From: Excoecaria cochinchinensis
Lineage: Eukaryota; Streptophyta; Magnoliopsida; Malpighiales; Euphorbiaceae
Length of the DNA: 64,000 bases
Assembly (NCBI GenBank): GCA_947683425.1
Contig: CANTUQ010000070.1
Span: forward strand, 7,581,501 to 7,645,500
Direction: 5' to 3'
A program made the translations under genes and the position numbers. The notes beneath the pieces were generated by a model. It was not told where the DNA came from, ran no database searches, and saw nothing but the letters and a program-made list of their open reading frames with translations. Within the stretch, counting starts at the first letter, position 1. Each line of letters starts with the position of its first letter. Of this stretch, positions 24,215 to 37,620 are shown piece after piece.

Positions 24215-25557
24215 ACCCTAATCTCTAAGACTTAGTATAGAGCAAGTAGGGTGTCGAATACTAGGGACCCTAGAGAAATTTTATATTAATTGAATAGATA
24301 TTTAGATGGATAGGTAGATAATATCAAAGAAGTTGAAATGTTCTACTATTCCTAAAATTATTACGAATTACAAATTACTTTAATTAAACTAAGTGAACTA
24401 ATGAGAAATTCAAATAATACATAGTAATGCATATTAGAATTACAAATGAGAATAAACCAAGAACTTTAACCATTGATAAATACATAATACATGCAATGAT
24501 TGGAGAATATAGCCAATAATACTTAAAATCAACTCTCATTGTCAATTAAAGGTATTTTTATTCAGTCTATATGCACTCTTATGACATTGTAGAGATAAAT
24601 AAAAACTATTAAGTTTTATGCTAATTCTTTAACCCCTTAAAGTGGATTTCTTGTCTCCAGGTACTTTCCTAACCTTTAAGTAAATTCAATTATTTTTCCA
24701 TTAAAATGTCCCAACTCTCATTGTGAACAATTTGATTTACAAGTTACATATGGTGATCAAGCATATATAACACATTCCATACTCAATTAAACTTAAATCA
24801 TTCATGCATTTTAAAAGACGGACAATATAGTTCTTAATATTAATTCATCATTGTAATTCTAATACACAAAGTCTTAGCCAAAGTACATATTATCTAAAAT
24901 TAAACAATAACAAGAAAGTATTCTAAACATCAAATAAATAATAAGATAAAAGAGAAAAAGAGTTTTGCTGATGAATATCTTCAATCCTCTTCAGGGAGTT
25001 TACTTGATGTTAACTAGACCTCTTTTTATTTCTCTTGTTTCTTTAACTCTGTCTTTTTGTCATTCTCGTTCTCTCTTTCTAGAAGTTACTTGCATCTATT
25101 TATAGGCCTCTTGACAACCCTTCTTGTGCCTCTTGCGAATGGGTGTAAACATGAAAAGGTGGCTTGAAAGGGTGTGATGAAACGAGACAATGTTTGGGAG
25201 GGAATGCTAGTGCCCACTCATGATGGGTGTGCCGATCTGTCACGACTTGTCACTTTTATACCGAGTCATGACACTAGCCTTCTTTCTTGTCATGAGTCAT
25301 CACAATAGTGTCGACTCATGACCATTGCTTTCTGTCACGACTCGTGATGGATGTGCCAAGTCGTGACCTTCTTCTACTCCTCTTCTTTTATTCTGCTCAT
25401 CATTCTTCTCCAATGAACTCGATTGTACTTCATATCAAGTGATCCTTACAAACACACAAACTAAATTAAAACAGCTAAAAACCAAGTATAAATCACACAA
25501 ATGCAAACATAAAACTAAGAAAAAGGTAAAAAAAACTATCCTAAAACTATACTATTT
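24215..25557. mobile_element. Unclassified insertion between copia-3 reverse transcriptase and RNase H
   Basis: Copia coding similarity stops at about 25557 (after FQSNHGEELL) and resumes at about 24205 (YLRRTKD). The intervening 1.35 kb has no coding potential and no similarity to copia. It holds TCTAGGGACCCTAGAG near the left end and a cluster of GACTCATGAC / GTCACGACTCGTGA words at about 25235-25375. I could not identify terminal repeats or a target duplication, so the class is unknown. A solo LTR or other relic is possible. Confidence 0.5.
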
Positions 25558-25558
25558 T

Positions 25559-26202
25559 TCATCTTAACAATTCCTCTCCATGATTGGATTGAAATATGCT
25601 TGTGACACTCAAAGCAAATTCTATATCTGGAAGCATACATAATATAGCATACATGATAGAACTAATTAAAAATGCATATGGTATTCTATTCATGTTCTCT
25701 CTAAGTATATTCTTTCTTAGTCTATGTGTCCTAGGACACATAGACTTAGAAAGGTGTTTTCCATGTACCATGGGAATGAATCCTTTCTTAGAGAGATCCA
25801 TATTGAACCTTTTCAATACTTTATCTATGTATGTAGACTGTGAAAGACCTAGCAACCTATTAGATATATCTCTATAGATCTTAATTCCAAAAATATAAGA
25901 TGCTTCTCCAAGGTCTTTCATGGAGAAATGCTTGGATAACCGGATTTTAACTGATTGAAAAATAGAGATATTGTTTTCCATAATCAATATGTTATCTACA
26001 TATAGAATAAAGAAAATGATTGCACTCCCACTGACCTTTTTGTACACACAAGGCTCATGCTCATTTTGTGAGAAACCAAACTCTTTTATTGTCTCATTGA
26101 ATCGGATGTTTCAGCTCCTAGATGCTTGCTTCAATCCATAAATTGATCTTTAAAGCTTTCATACCTTTTCACCATTCCCTGATATCCCTCAGGCTGTGTC
26201 AT
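25559..26202 (-). pseudogene. copia-3 reverse transcriptase, C-terminal part
   Basis: The minus strand reads QPEGYQG at the solo LTR junction and then YVDN at 25991-26002, where the catalytic box is normally YVDD. FSMKDLGEASYIFGIKI and a D-I-E-F-A-L-S-V-T segment follow. The second catalytic Asp is Asn, as expected from a C-to-T type change on the plus strand. A frame break near 26050 precedes the open stretch. Confidence 0.9.
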
Positions 26203-27674
26203 TATGATGCGCGCGAACCCTTCTCGGCATCCGGATCGCTCTCGAGTGTCCGCTTTTAGGTCCCGAGACCGGATAGAGGTTCATTAAAACTCGTGAAAGC
26301 TGATCGCTTCGCAATGGACAGGGATTCACCCCTATTCTATTATTGACAATCAACCTATGAGGGTGTCTGTTGAGTATCACAAGGTAGGTATCATGAAGTC
26401 GCCACCCAATAAAATTTTGAGAAATAAATTCTAACCTTATGAGGCCAAAACCAGAGAGAGTTCGGGATCTCACTCTTATTTATACCTTTGGTTAATATTA
26501 TATGGCTGAGTTTTTAGAATCAATTATTTTATCCCTCTTCTCACACGATTTATGCAAGTAAATTTAAGCATATTACAAGCACATAGAAAAGCAATAAATA
26601 AAGCAATAAATAAAATATAATTACAATTGTCCAAAAATAGACGCAAAATCCATAAAAATGAAGTGCATACATGAATCGGGACATTTATTTAGACGGAAAC
26701 ATTGGCTCCCAATTGCTAATTTTACAAAAAAAGTAAAGAGTTCTCGAACCCATTTTAGGAAAAGGAAGAAGTAATCCCATTCTGATGAAAACAAGAACCT
26801 TTCTTTTAATCAGAATGGGATCACCAAGAACCTTTCTTTTAATGTGTCATTTTTGGGATGAAAATCAGGACATTGGTCCAGTTTTATTAATAAAATTTTC
26901 AATTTTAGTAGAAAATATTTTGTGTGATGGTTCTTTTTAAGTGCGGTTGAAAAGCCTTTATTATTGCAGTCCTCAAACAAATGAAAAAAAATAAAACAAT
27001 AATTAATACATGTCTCAGAATAATAAATAAATCCCAAACTTTTCGACCCGACCGTGCTTCGCCTAGCTCCATGGACGAGTCACATGCTCCTCGCGTTTGC
27101 GGTCACGACAGAAAATAATATTGGTCAGTAACAATTTAAATTAAGCTACGCGATAAATAAATAAATAAATAAATAAATAATTGAATAGAATGAATTGAGA
27201 AAAATAATTAATCTAATACTATAAAAATAGAATAAACCGACAGAATTAACCAATTAATAGATATAAAGCGCGAATAGCGTAATTATAATAATCACTAACA
27301 ATAAAAATAATTATAATAATAATAATGATAACAAGTAATAACAATAAAAATAATGTTCACGTCACAATAATAACAATGAAAACAATAATAAAAATAATAT
27401 TCACACCTCAATAATAATAATAATAATAATATTAATCCAAATAATAATAATGATACTAATAATAATAATAACAACAAACACAACAATATAATAATAATAA
27501 GCATAATAATATTAATTATAACAATAAAAATAATAGTAATAGTAATAATAACAATAATAATAATAACAATAATGATAACAAATAACAATAATGATAACGA
27601 ATAATAATAATAATAACAATAATAATAATAATATAAAATAAACATAAAATTATAATACTAATAATTATAACAAC

Positions 27675-27713
<39 letters not shown>

Positions 27714-27910
27714 CAACAACAACAACGATAACAATAACACAACACAACACAACAAAAATAATAACAATAATAATGATAATATGAAATAAAAATAAAATAA
27801 TAATACTAATAATAATAATACCATAAAACAAATAATAATAATAGTAATATAAAATAAACATAAAATAATAATAATAACAATAAATAAATAAAATAACAAT
27901 AATAATAATC

Positions 27911-27941
<31 letters not shown>

Positions 27942-28983
27942 TACAACAATATAATAATAATAACCATGATAATATTAATTATAACAATAAAAATAATAAC
28001 ATTAATAATAATAATAATAATATAAAATAATATTAATTAATAATAATAATGATAATATAAATTAATATTAATATTAATATTAATAAAATAAATAAAAAAT
28101 ACCCACTTACCGGATTTCTTCATCGGAGCCACCGGAGGTCGCCGTGGTCGACACCGCCGTCATCGGAGGGTAGATCGCCGCGCCCGAAGTTTGTCGCTGT
28201 CAGTCACGTTCCGGAAGCAGGCGGGGTTTGGTTGAAAAATGCCCTAGAAGGTCGCGGTTCCACCTCCTCCGATCTCTTTCTCGCTGGCGAGTGGGGACGA
28301 TCGGAGGGCACCGTCGGGTTCGTTTGGGCCTCGCCGGTCGTCTGGCGTGGCGCATGCGGCGGTCCGACGCCGTCGGTGGTAGACGGCGCCTCCACCTTCT
28401 TCCTCTCTTTTTCCCTTTTTCCCGTGTTTCGCGTCCTCCCTACGTTTCCTGGTTTTCTCCCCTATTCTTTCTTTCTTCCTTCTCTTTTTATTTTTCTTTC
28501 ATTTGGTTTTCTTTTGTTTTGGCCTCTCTTTCCCTTTCAATTTTCTTGCTATTTTTCTTTCTTTCTCTTGCTCTCTCTCTTTTCTGCCGACCCCCCTATT
28601 TTTTAATCCTCTTTTTCTTTTTATACCCCGAATTTAGGTAGGTTTAGCCCCTTAATTTCCTCCTTGATTTTCTCCATGATTTTTTACTTTTTAATTTATT
28701 TTAACTTACTTAAATTATCACATATTTTACTTAATTAAACACTCTATATTTATTTTCTTTTTTAACTTTAATTATCCTACAATATTAACTAATTAATTTA
28801 ACCTAATCTTAATTTTTATTTTTACATATATATTTTTTATTTTTTATATTTTTTTTCGAAAAAATTATCAAGTTTGCCTAAAAGACCCAGCTAACCCCCC
28901 AGTCCATAGAGAGTCAAAATACTTTCATTCTTTGCTAATTTTTTGAATAAATATTACTCTCGACTCAGGATCCGGTATCTACA
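26203..28983 (-). mobile_element. Solo LTR B of a long-LTR retrotransposon (2,781 bp)
   Basis: GTCAT at 26198-26202 and 28984-28988 is a 5-bp duplication within copia-3 reverse transcriptase (EEVYMT | QPEGY). The minus strand begins TGTAGATACCGGATCC and ends GCGCGCATCATA, where the family end is CACA. It contains a TATAAAAA box at 28618-28625 (minus). Then follow a purine-rich leader, a GC-rich exon-like block (28110-28400), a GTAAG-type donor and a very long TAA tract. No internal retroviral genes are present, so it is best read as a solo LTR. It is homologous to solo LTR A. Confidence 0.85.
27295..28092. repeat. Very long (TAA)n-type microsatellite within solo LTR B
   Basis: About 800 bp made almost only of AAT/TAA units with AAC and ATA variants. 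It generates several artificial Ile/Leu/Tyr-rich reading frames on the minus strand, which should not be taken as genes. Confidence 0.95.
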
Positions 28984-29168
28984 GTCATGTACACTTCCTC
29001 AATTAGATTTCCATTCAGGAAAGCTATCTTCACATCCATTTGCCAAATCTCATTATCATAATGAGTAGCAATGGTTAAAAGTATTATAATGGATTTAAGC
29101 ATCACTACTAGAGAAAAGGTTTCATCAAAGTCAATACATTTTCTTTGATGATAACCTTTAGCCACCAA
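28965..29168 (-). pseudogene. copia-3 reverse transcriptase, N-terminal part
   Basis: The minus strand reads VAKGYHQRKCIDFDETFS, W-Q-M-D-V-K-I-A-F-L-N-G-N-L and EEVYMT, the start of the copia reverse transcriptase domain. It stops exactly at the solo LTR B insertion. Confidence 0.92.
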
Positions 29169-29214
29169 ACGAGCTTTATAGGTAACTATATTACCCTTTA
29201 TGTCATTTTTCTTC

Positions 29215-30461
29215 TTAAAGACCCATTTGCACCCTATGGGTTTTTATCCCTTTAGATGGTTGAGTTAAAGTCCATACTTTGTTCTCATACATGGAGTCCA
29301 TTTTTGATTGTATAGCGTTAAGCCATAATTCCCGTTTTGAACTATTTATAACCTCTTGATAGCTTGTAGGCTCACTATCTTCTACTACAGTTACATTCTT
29401 ATCCGAGTTCATGAGAAATTGATATCTCAGTGGGATAAAATGTATCCGAGTAGATTTTCTAAGAACTCATGTATTTTCAAGTTCAACTATAATCTCATCA
29501 TTATGAGATTCAGTTTCGGGTTCAACTGGTTGATCTGCTTCAACTTGTGGATCTTGAACTTCACTAAGTACAATTTTATTCCCACTGTCCTCCCTTGGAA
29601 GGAACTATCTTTCTAAGAAGACAACATGCCTTGAAACATACACCTTTTATTCCAAGGGATGATAGAAGTAATATCTAATTGTTTCTCTTAGATATCCCAT
29701 AAATAAACATTTATCAGACTTAGCATCCAACTTTTCTGACATCGTCCTCTTCACATAAGCAGGCCAACCCCATACCTTCATACGAGAGGTGTAACATCAA
29801 TTGACTTACTTGGAACTCTGTTTAATGCATAAACAATAGTTTCTAGTGCACAACCTCAAAAAGACTTGGGCAAGTCTGCTAGGCTCATCATAAATCAAAC
29901 GTTATCTAATAGTATTTAATTCCTACTCTCAAATACACCATTATGTTGTGGTGTATATGGTGGAGTCCAATGAGATAATATCCCATTATCTATAAGATAA
30001 TCTTGAAACTCTTAGCTTAAGTATTCTCCATCTCAATATGATCTAAGTGTTTAAATACTCTTGCCAAGTTGTGTCTCTACTTCACTTATGAACTTTTTGA
30101 ACTTTTCAAAAGCTTCAGCTTTGTGCTTCATTAGATAGATATTTTCATATCTAGAGTAATCATCTATGAAGGTTATGAAGTAGGAATAACCTCCTCTGAC
30201 ATGTGAATTCATCGGACCACGTACATCTGAATGTAATAGTTCCAATTTCTCAATTGATCTTACTCCTTTACCAGTAAAGGGTAATTTAGTCATTTTGCCT
30301 AAAAAGAAAGACTTGCATGTGTTAAATAATTTGTAATCAAATGATCCCAAATCACCAGACTTATGTAATGTGTTCATGCATTTCTCATTTATATGGCCTA
30401 AACGACAATGCCAAAAATATAAGGTATTTAGATTATCTTGTTTTATTCTCTTGCTATTCAT
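29215..30461 (-). pseudogene. copia-3 integrase and linker
   Basis: 30051-30461 (minus) holds FWHCRLGHINEKCMN, the pre-integrase zinc finger, and then the integrase start LHSDVRGPMN and TFIDDYSRY. Further integrase pieces continue in broken frame to about 29500. 29215-29412 holds the linker motif S-E-P-T-S-Y-Q-E-V with a W-x6-M-x5-N-x-V-W pattern seen ahead of copia reverse transcriptases. Confidence 0.88.
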
Positions 30462-30652
30462 ATTATGAACTTCTTTGTTTATAAATCAAGAACAAATATG
30501 TCATTCTCAATAATTGCATTAACATAAAACATATTGCTCTTAAAAATGAAACAACTCTTGTAAATTTTTAAAGAAATATCATAATCGTTCAATAAACAAT
30601 TGAAAGAAATAATACTCCTAGGTAAAACTGTAACATAATAATAGTTTTTAAG

Positions 30653-30868
30653 TTATAGTATTAATCTACTCGGAAGAGTCAAGTGATAAGTCCCCACAAC
30701 TTGTGTAGAGATATTCTGCCCAGTGGCTGACTGCAAATATATCTCTTCCTTTTTGATCTTTCTACTACTTCTAAAACCCTGCAGATCATTACATAAGTGA
30801 GATTCAAATCCGGTATCTAATACCCAAAATTTCTTAGAAGTAATAGAATAAGTATTAATTTCTATCAT
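30653..30868 (-). pseudogene. copia-3 protease region
   Basis: The minus strand reads KKFWVLDTGFESHLCNDLQGF in two overlapping pieces, with the Asp-Thr-Gly active site of retroelement proteases intact. A stop follows downstream. Confidence 0.85.
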
Positions 30869-30889
30869 ATGAATACTTGGAGTTGAAGT

Positions 30890-31708
30890 CTCAGCTTGCT
30901 TCTTCTCCTTAAGAGAATTTAAATAAACCTTGCAGTCTCTCTTCCAGTGGCCATCCTTTCCACAATAAAAGCAAGTCCCTTTAGGATTTTTCTCCTTGTT
31001 CGCAGCCCTTTTCTTGGATATACCACTATGCTTGGGCTATGCCTTAGTTGCCTTCTTTTTCTGCTTTTTACTCTTGTTAGCAGAAGAGACAACCATGACT
31101 GACTTTAGATCCTTCTTAAGTGATCCATCAGTTATCTTAAGTATATTGATAAGCTTGGGTATAGAAGCTTGAATCTTATTCATGTTGAAGTTAAGCACAA
31201 AAGGTGCAAAACTTGGAGCCAACGAAACTAAGATCAAGTCTATGTATAAATCATTATCCATAATATAATCGAGCCTTCCCAAATGCTCTATATACCCATA
31301 CATCTTCAATGCATGAGTAGCAGCTGAAGTGCCCTCCACCATTTTACAGCTAAAAATAACTTTAGCAATCTCATATTGATCGTTCTTTGCTTGAGAAGCA
31401 TAAAGCTCCTCTAAGTGTAAAATGATGGTTCTAGTATCCATCTTCTTATGTTGTTTCTGAAGCTCTAAGGACATAGCACCAAGCATCAGACATGTTCCTG
31501 CTTCACTATCCTCCATATATTTTTGATAGATGCCCTTAATCTCATCAGTGGCATCATCAGATGGAAGCGGTAGTGGATCTTTATCCAACACGTAATGGAT
31601 CTTTTCAGTTCTGAGAACAATGCTCACTTGCCTAATCCAATATGAGTAATTGTTGCCTACTAGTTTGTTATCCAAAATTGATCGCAAATTAATGTGAGAA
31701 GTGCTCAT
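30890..31708 (-). pseudogene. copia-3 Gag with CCHC knuckle
   Basis: The open stretch 31037-31708 encodes 223 residues: a copia capsid domain (NYSYWIRQVSIVLR, then a D-L-I-L-V-S-L-A-P-S-F-A-P-F segment) and a lysine-rich C-terminus. In another frame at about 30930-30980 a C-F-Y-C-G-K-D-G-H-W-K-R-D-C zinc knuckle follows. Gag begins about 2 kb from the 5' LTR, leaving a long leader at 31710-33666. Confidence 0.9.
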
Positions 31709-33666
31709 GATGAAGTCCTACAATGTGAAAAAAGAAACTTATTTATGAGTATGATCTTGTATATACGTGCATTAATTAGGTCTTTAATTAATCCATTTAA
31801 CTCTCATTATTTTATTGTGAATCAAAAGCCCTCACTATGTGATCCGAGAAAACCTGCTGGTTTTTCTAGTGGGCTAATATCCAATTTTTGATATGAAATT
31901 TGACCTTGACTTTGGTCAACAAATCAAATCTCACAACCTTGAAAAGTAGGTATCTCTATACTAATTATATCTCTACACAACTATTGGATCATTGGATTAT
32001 CAACTCTTGATGCATGCATATCATATATGCATTCTCCAATCTTGCCTCTAGGTCCATTAGTGTTGACTTTGGTCAACAAACTAATCGGCTAGATAAGAAG
32101 GCTCATTAATTGGATTTGAACATATTTGATATAATATGGACTTGACTTTACCCACACCGTAAAGAACTCTGATTCTCTTCCAATAAATGGAAGGCTAATT
32201 TATCTTAGTATTATTTTGAGGGATTTTTGTTAATTAAGTCTCATCATACATGATTGGCATACATTGATATGCTACCTATATGTATTGCATAAATATAAAG
32301 CATACAATTATGGCTTAGTTATGGACTTTACTGCATTAACCTCTCCGAGCTAAAAGGGAGATCAAAAGATCTAACCTAGGTAGTATGCATGATCAAACAA
32401 ATAAGAACTATTACAAAATCTTCAATCTTCTTACGGCCCATCTTGCTCCATTGCTTGTGATCTTATTTTATTATTCTAATTCTATTCTATGTAATCTAAT
32501 TACATATTACAATTAGAAAAATATCAAAAAAAAAATAATTGGACATATTACATTTAGAAAAATATCCAAAAAAAATAATTGGCTAGGACATAAAAGTCCT
32601 CATGGGATGAATCATACAATATGCTCAATCACATTGGGCTTTTAGTCCATAACTAACCATCATGCAAAACATAAACCCTTATATGCAATTCTAATGCATA
32701 AATTAGAGCCATACATGGAATAATTAACTTGTTTCAACTCTTGAAACTATTTATAAGTTATTGTCTTAGTGTGATCAAGATTAGTAAACTATCAAATTTA
32801 GGAAACTTTTCTGTTTTGGAAATTTTTCATTTTAGAAAACTTTTTGCATGCATATGTTGTTTTAATTATCAACCCCATTGATTTTAAATTGATTATTTAA
32901 TTAATTAATTAAAATCAATTTGAAATCCACATCATTAATTTTAATAATGTGTTCACACAAACTAATTTTGTGTATTTGGGCTTTGGGAATGGGCCATGCA
33001 TGTACCACGCCCATTCCAGCCCGTAATACCCATTAATAATCTTAATTAGGGTCTATAATTTTAATTAATTAACTTATTGTGCCCACCAAATCATATGCTA
33101 ATTTAAATCAAGCCCGTGGACTTAATTAAGCCCATTAATCGATTTTAGCCTACTAATTTCAATCCAATTGAATTATGGTCTAAATTAATTAATTAAATTA
33201 ATTAAAAACACATTTATACATGTTATGTAACTTAAAATTAAGATCAAAATTTGTTCTTCCCAAGAACTAATCAAGAACACACGAAAAATACAATTTTACT
33301 AAACTTTTCGATAAAATCAATTTTCATACAAAAATTAATCGATTTTAATTCCATTTGATCCTATGATTTAATATCACATATTAAAAATATAAATTATCAT
33401 CAAAATAATTTTTACATGGATCAAAATTATATTTAATATAGAACAGCCCCTCCCTATCTTCTGCGCAGAGAGTTTTTCTCTGTGGTTGAAAATCAAATTT
33501 TCCCTTTTTTTAAAAACTTTAATCACACAATTAATGGAATCATTATTTATTAATTTAATATTAATGAATTTCAAAATCAAAATTTTAAAAATTCTTAAAA
33601 TAAATAATTCAAAAATAAAAAATATTTCACAGAATTAATAAATTATAATTTCATGGCTAAAATTTT
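31709..33666 (-). other. copia-3 untranslated leader, non-coding
   Basis: No reading frame of note in 1.96 kb between the primer site and Gag. AT-rich with several TTAATTAATTAA blocks. It may hide a further insertion, but no borders were seen. Confidence 0.5.
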
Positions 33667-33679
33667 GGCTCTGATACCA
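33667..33679 (-). promoter_or_regulatory. copia-3 tRNA primer-binding site
   Basis: TGGTATCAGAGCC on the minus strand, complementary to the 3' end of initiator methionine tRNA, directly next to the 5' LTR. Confidence 0.93.
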
Positions 33680-34281
33680 TGTTGGATTATTTGGTTATAT
33701 GCATCACATGCAAAAGTGGAAATTAAAATTTTTTAACCAAACTAAATAAGAATTTTGCCATGAAATTATATTTCTAATTCTAAAAGATGAAAAATCACTT
33801 TGAGGTTTATTGGTCAGTTGATTTTTCTTCTCACCAAGTTATCACAAACCACAGTATCCAATTTTAAAACACCTCCAAAACATCCACACCAAAGAAAGGA
33901 AAGAATGAACCAAAGATGGAATTACAAGGGTTGCCGAAATTCCTAGTGGACTAGAGAAGATTTTCGGCCAAGAGGAAAAAGAAGAGGAAGAATTCTGATT
34001 TTTTTGTAATTCAGTAATTTTATCCTTATCCACAGGGGCATAGGGACATTATATTGAGTGGGGTTAATTGACCCCACTCAATTTAAAAAAAAAAATAAAA
34101 TACTTTTGATAATTTTTTTTTTCAAAATTAATCTCACTAAATGACCCCATTAACAATTGATCTCATTAAAAATTGACCCAATTAATATATTTAAATATTT
34201 TCATTAAAAATTAATCACAATAAATTTATATTTTACAACAATAATAATAGAAATAAATTATGGGACAATTGGTAGTAAAGT

Positions 34282-34290
34282 GTGTAATTG

Positions 34291-34346
<56 letters not shown>
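34282..34346. repeat. (AT)n microsatellite in the hAT 5' region
   Basis: About 65 bp of AT dinucleotides upstream of the transposase. Confidence 0.95.
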
Positions 34347-34349
<3 letters not shown>

Positions 34350-36537
34350 AAAAAACTAATAAAAAAAATGAAATGTCAAAGCACGTAAATGAAAAAATAT
34401 AGAAGAGACTATGAAACGCCAACAGAACAGTAGCAAAACTGCAAAACAAAAGTAACGTTTTAAGGCCAACAACAAAAGCAAAAGAGGAGAGGAGGACAAT
34501 AGCCAGCAGGTGAAAACGAAAAAACTAAAAAAGGAACAAAATTTGATTACAAATTTCACTTCAATTTTATAAAGGTACACAATAATATAATTTTTCTTTC
34601 CTTTTATTGTATTTTGTTCTCAAACCTCAACGCATAAAAATCCTAATTGTTTGCAATTCTTTGATTCAATTGAGCCTTGTGAGTTAGTTTATATAAATTA
34701 TAATATGTTTTATAAAAGTAGATGAGTAATTTGATTTTATTGTAGTGTGATTTTGTGTAAATAGGATTAGGTTCAATTTTAATTGGAGTTAGGTTCAAAA
34801 TTTCCAATATATGAAATAGGTAAGATTGTAAATTTATAGTTAAAATTGACATTTTTATTTTTTTTGAAACAGTTGTGGATAAATTTGTGATTAAGAGAAA
34901 ATCATTATTTGAGCAACCAATTGATCAAGGAATTGAAAATAAAGATCAAGAAAGTAGTTTAAGAAAAGCCAGTCATGAGATTAATTTAGATAACCTTCTT
35001 GCTGATCCTGGATTGAGAATTAAAATATCAGAATATAATCCTAATGATCAGAATAAAATAAGAAGAGCATATCTTCAAAAAGGACCTTGTCAACTATAAA
35101 ACCATAATTTTAAACAACGAAATATTGGAAATATTTTTTGTCGTTTTAATCCTAAGTGGTACAAGAAATATTCTAATTGGTTAAAGTATAATATACAAAA
35201 AGAAGCAGCATTTTGCTTATTTTGTTATCTTTTTAGAATTGAGATTAGGAAGCAAGGAGGAGGTGATTCATTTATTATATATGGTTTCAATGCTTGGAAT
35301 AAAAAAGAGAGGTTAGATATTCATGTGGGAGGTCCTAATAGTACTCATGAAGCTTGTAGAAAATGTGAAGTACTGATGAAACAAGACCAAAATATAGAAG
35401 TTATTTTCACTAGAAATATAAATCAAGTAAGAAAGAAATATAGAACTCGATTAACTGCTTCGATTGATTGCATTCAGTTTCTTTTGCGACAAGGGCTTCC
35501 TTTTTGTGATCATGATGAATCTAATGGTTCAAAACAAGAAGGTAATTTCAACGAACTTCTAAAGTTTTTAGCTAAGCACAATGAAAGTATTGATAATGTT
35601 GTTCATGAAAATGCTCCAAATAATCTCAAGTTAACATCTCCTACTATTCAACATGAGATTATAAATGCTTGTGTTACTAAGACTATTGATGCCATCACTA
35701 AAGATTTAGGTGATGATATATTTGCAATTTTGGTTGATGAATCTCGTGATGTATCGGTGAAAGAACAAATGATTGTTGTTTTGTGTTATGTTAATAATAA
35801 GGGTGATGTGGTTGAAAATTTCTTAGTATTGTTCATGTTCATGATACTAGTGCTTTATCTCTAAGAATTTCGATTTAGCCATTATTTGATAAGTACGGCT
35901 TAAGTATGTCACAATTATGAGGGCAAGGTTATGATGGGGCTAGTAACATGAGAGAAGAATTCAATGGATTGAAAAGTTTGATCATGAACGAAAGTGAATC
36001 TGCTTATCATGTTTATTGTTTCGCTCATAAACTCCAATTAACACTTGTCGCATTTGCCAAAAATGATATCAATATTACATCTCTTTTTAATTTGTTGGCA
36101 ACTTTATTAAATGTTGTCAGAGCATCGTTGTAGACACTGGGTCCCGAGTCCGACATAAAATGAAAATTGTGATTTTGGATCCTTGATAATTCCCTCCAAA
36201 AAAAAAATATATAATAAATATATAAATATGTGTGTGTGAAATTAGGTAATTAATTAGTTAGTGTTGTTAGTTAATTAATTAGTTAATATTATGGTATTAA
36301 TTAAAATGCATGTAAAATTAAAGTTGAAGTGTTTAATTAATTAGATAAAATATATATATGTATGATAATTTAAATGGATTAATTAGTGTAATGTTTAATT
36401 AATAGAGAGTTTAATTAATATGTATGTTTAATTAATTAATGTATGTGTTATTTGAATTGAGTTAAATTAATTAAAAAATGAAAAAGGAGGGGATTATTAG
36501 GAAATGACCATTGTGCCCCTTAGCCCTAATTTGAGGG

Positions 36538-36544
36538 TATAAAT
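36538..36544 (+). promoter_or_regulatory. TATA box of solo LTR A
   Basis: TATAAAT, followed about 30 bp later by AATATAGGGGGGCTCGGCAG, which is conserved in solo LTR B. This probably marks the R region start. Confidence 0.65.
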
Positions 36545-37149
36545 AGAAAATGATGAGAAAAAATATAGGGGGGCTCGGCAGATCAAAGAAAGAGGACCAA
36601 GAAAAAGAAAAAAAGAAAAGAGAAAGAAAAGGAAAAGAAAAGAAAAGAAAGAGAGAGCTGAGCACAGGCCACCGAGAAACCAAAGAAAAAGAAAAGGAAG
36701 TGAGGGCAAAAGAAAGTAGAAAGGAAGGAGAGAGTAAAAGAGTGAGAGAGCTAAGGGCCAAATAAAGGAAAAGAAAAGGAAATAGAAAGAAAACAGAGGA
36801 GAGGGAAACGCAGAGCAGGCCAACGGAAGAAAGAAGAAAAAGGGAAGGGGGAGGAAACGGTGGCCTCCGCCGGCCACCCACAGCGCCGGAGCGGGACACG
36901 CGCGCTACCGTAGAGACGGCGACACTCGGACGCACCGGCAGGTGGCCACCGGGGTCCCCCATTCGTCGGAACCAGTGAGATCGGAAGGGGACCCCCGCGA
37001 CGCTTCAAGTCGTTTTTCGGCCAGATCCGGCGACATCCCGGCGCGTGACCCCCGGCGTTCGACTCCCGGCGACGTGATCTACCCGGCGGTGGTGGAAGTG
37101 TCCTCAACGGCTGCTCCGGCGAGGCTCCGGTGAGGTAAGTCCCATTTTC

Positions 37150-37159
37150 TATTTATTAA

Positions 37160-37194
<35 letters not shown>

Positions 37195-37285
37195 TTATTT
37201 ATTTAATTTCTGATTTATTAATATTAATATTAATATTATTATTATTATTATTATTATATTATAATATTTATTTATTTAATTTCTG

Positions 37286-37322
<37 letters not shown>

Positions 37323-37499
37323 ATATTATTATTATATTTATTCATTATTCTGATTTATTATTATTATTTATTATTGTTATTATTTATATTTATTTAATAT
37401 TATTATTATAATAATTATTATTATTATTATTGATATTATTATTATTACTGTCTAATTTGTGTTAATTTTATGTTGATGTTATTATTTAATTGATTTGTG

Positions 37500-37531
<32 letters not shown>

Positions 37532-37620
37532 CATTATTGATTATTGTTATTATTATTGTTATTTATTTATGCAATTATTTATGTATTCATTTATTTATTT
37601 ATTTAGAAATATGTAATTAC
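37150..37620. repeat. (ATT)n microsatellite within solo LTR A
   Basis: About 470 bp dominated by ATT/TTA units directly after the GTAAG-type donor, matching the position of the TAA tract in solo LTR B. Confidence 0.95.

Noticed and set aside
27295..27912. Leu/Ile/Tyr-rich minus-strand frames as membrane proteins
   Set aside because: They are translations of a TAA microsatellite in all three frames.
30051..31708. copia Gag/integrase frames as host genes
   Set aside because: They lie in order between LTRs with a tRNA primer site and carry retroelement signatures, with stops between domains.
36471..37133. Several overlapping frames on both strands of solo LTR A
   Set aside because: They come from a GA-rich or CT-rich tract and a GC-rich block lacking stops by composition. 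No conserved protein motif is present, and homologous solo LTR B does not preserve the frames.
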